A DNA stretch of 64,000 nucleotides from an uncultured Clostridium sp. (lineage in GTDB: Bacteria > Bacillota > Clostridia > Lachnospirales > Lachnospiraceae), in the NCBI GenBank assembly GCA_900538475.1, contig UPYT01000006.1, forward strand, positions 61,218 to 125,217. The letters are read 5' to 3'. Positions 62,750 through 64,000 of the stretch are shown piece by piece (positions within the stretch are counted from its first letter, which is position 1; the number at the start of each line of letters is the position of its first letter). The translations under genes were made by a program, and so were the position numbers. The notes below the pieces were generated by a model that saw nothing but the letters and a program-made list of their open reading frames with translations, was not told the DNA's origin and made no database searches.

Positions 62750-63190
62750 ATGGCAAAATTTATAAGCCTTGACCGTTTCTGCGGGGGAGCGCTCTTAGAG
62801 CGTTTCTCTTCGGAAATGGCGAAGATTGGCCGGAACATTATGGATCCGAACACAGACCCGGAAAAAGCCAGAACGTTGACTATTAAGCTGACGTTCAAAC
62901 CGGATAAGAGCCGGCAGGGAATCAAGACTTCCATTCACACAAGCATCAGTCTGGCTCCGCAGCTGGCAGATGAGACAATGATGCTGATTGGACAGGATAT
63001 CCGCAGCGGTCGGATCGAAATGAGTGAAATCAACGACCACAATCAGTCGATTGCATTCCGCTCCGACAGCATCCCGGCCAGAGTGGAGGTAGTTCCGACA
63101 GCACCGCCTACCCCGGCATTTGATCCGGAAACGGGAGAGATTTATGAAACAAAGCAGACAGGCCCGATTGATTTACGGGCAGCAAATTAA
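62750..63190 (+). CDS. Conserved hypothetical phage protein
   Basis: A 146-residue protein without known motif. Predicted beta-rich stretches (RTLTIKLTFKPDKSRQGIKTSIHTSISLAPQ) suggest a small folded domain, followed by a Pro-rich end (VVPTAPPTPAFDPETGEIYE). It sits 15 bp after the HerA-like gene. Function unknown. Confidence 0.65.
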   Translation: MAKFISLDRFCGGALLERFSSEMAKIGRNIMDPNTDPEKARTLTIKLTFKPDKSRQGIKTSIHTSISLAPQLADETMMLIGQDIRSGRIEMSEINDHNQSIAFRSDSIPARVEVVPTAPPTPAFDPETGEIYETKQTGPIDLRAAN

Positions 63191-63204
63191 AGGAGGAATG
63201 AGCT

Positions 63205-63951
63205 ATGTTAGAAGGATTAAGAGAAGCAATGGAGTTTTTGACTGATTTAAAGACAGAGGCAAATAAAACAGAGGTTTTGGAGATTAACGGCAAAACCTAT
63301 GCAGATAAACAATTGCAGAGATATGATGCTCTGCCGTATGCAACTGCTATAGAAGTATCTACCTTGTCAGCTTTGGTTGATTATATCGCAACCTGTTCTG
63401 ATGAATTCCGTAAAGATATGATTATCCATATCGCAAGCCCTACCGAGGTTTATCTGCTTTCCAAGCTGGATTCAGACAGAAAACGCGAAACCTTGGTTTC
63501 TGTAAAGGCGAATGTTTCAGAATTTGAGTTTGATCACTGGTATGACCAGGAGCGGTTTATGATTGAAATGCAGGCCAATTTCGAGGACAGTGAAGACCGC
63601 GAATGTATCTTAAAAATGGCTGGAAACATAGAGCGAAAGAATGAGCAGTCATTTACGGATAACGGAACAGATCAGGTTGTTACCATGTCTGTAGGAGTTG
63701 CTGCAAAGAGGGATGTTCTTGTTCCGAACCCGGTTGCCCTTGCTCCGTATCGCACGTTCCAGGAAGTAGAGCAGCCTGTAAGCGAGTTTATCTTCCGGAT
63801 TGGTGACAAGGAGCAGCCGAATTTTAAGCTCGTCGAAGCCCAGAACGGTATTTGGAGAAACGAGGCTATCCAGAGCATCAGAGAGTATTTATCCGGCGAA
63901 CTTTCCCGGATGCCGAAAGAAATTAGAGAGAAGGTTACTATTATCGGTTAA
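63205..63951 (+). CDS. Conserved hypothetical phage protein
   Basis: A 248-residue protein with VSTLSALVDYIATCSDEFRKDMIIHIASPTEVYLLSKLDSDRKRETLVSVKANV and a later VPNPVALAPYRTFQEVEQPVSEFIFRIGD. It is frequently seen in Siphoviridae of Firmicutes, with layout reminiscent of YfdQ/DUF2303, but I do not assign a function. It completes the visible early operon; the last ~50 bases of the window contain no gene start. Confidence 0.7.
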   Translation: MLEGLREAMEFLTDLKTEANKTEVLEINGKTYADKQLQRYDALPYATAIEVSTLSALVDYIATCSDEFRKDMIIHIASPTEVYLLSKLDSDRKRETLVSVKANVSEFEFDHWYDQERFMIEMQANFEDSEDRECILKMAGNIERKNEQSFTDNGTDQVVTMSVGVAAKRDVLVPNPVALAPYRTFQEVEQPVSEFIFRIGDKEQPNFKLVEAQNGIWRNEAIQSIREYLSGELSRMPKEIREKVTIIG

Positions 63952-64000
63952 TTGATATGTTACCTCTGTGGTGATTGTGTCACGACAAAAGCCATTGGTA

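Overview
The window looks like a chromosome segment of a Gram-positive gut Lachnospiraceae bacterium (Blautia or Lachnoclostridium type). The basis is moderate GC, AGGAGG ribosome sites, sigma-A promoters, a Feo-linked small Cys-rich membrane protein, ATP-type PEP carboxykinase, a fused-ferredoxin flavoprotein, LeuC/LeuD of the short type, and secreted proteins carrying choline-binding-like cell-wall repeats. The genus is inferred, not proven.

Layout. 1-1.5 kb: tail of a ferrous-iron (Feo-like) cluster and a CbiK chelatase. 1.5-5 kb: ArsR-AraC operon facing a Cd/Zn/Pb P-type ATPase, with an operator-like palindrome between them. 5-10 kb: amino-acid permease, GNAT, Nudix, nitroreductase and D,D-carboxypeptidase. 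10-15.6 kb: alanine/sodium symporter with a divergent LysR regulator, then a DctPQM TRAP transporter. 15.6-24.1 kb: AraC-type regulator and a 2275-residue secreted GH59-like glycosidase. 24.2-29.5 kb: an internally deleted GltD-like remnant, then EFR1 flavoprotein, MATE, acylphosphatase, ZIP and an FMN hydroxy-acid oxidase. 29.5-36.4 kb: branched-chain amino-acid block (ilvN, ilvC, LysR, two tandem leuD-leuC pairs) and YbaK. 36.8-43 kb: SleB-type hydrolase, cytoplasmic pectinesterase, pckA, Gph phosphatase and pyrBI. 43.2-47.5 kb: MacB-like ABC ATPase, surface protein and FtsX-like permease. 47.5-49.7 kb: lysine riboswitch with dapA and dapB. 49.7-53.1 kb: lipoprotein, acetyltransferase, a small ORF and purB.

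From about 54.0 kb to the window end lies a prophage. It begins at a tRNA 3'-end fragment (attachment site) next to a leftward tyrosine integrase. Then come a leftward MORN/cell-wall-repeat cargo gene, an ImmA-like protein and a CI-like repressor, and a rightward early operon: Cro-like protein, Rha, small ORFs, a putative recombination protein, a PD-(D/E)XK nuclease, a HerA-like ATPase and two conserved phage proteins. Three copies of a 15-bp operator lie around the genetic switch.

The most interesting hidden element is at 53.48-53.76 kb, just outside the prophage: a compact type I toxin-antitoxin locus of the Fst/par design. It has a 29-residue membrane peptide, a hairpin that hides its ribosome site, a convergent antisense RNA with a strong promoter, direct repeats and a shared bidirectional terminator. 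Second is an unexplained, strongly base-paired element between the integrase and the MORN gene (55.20-55.34 kb).
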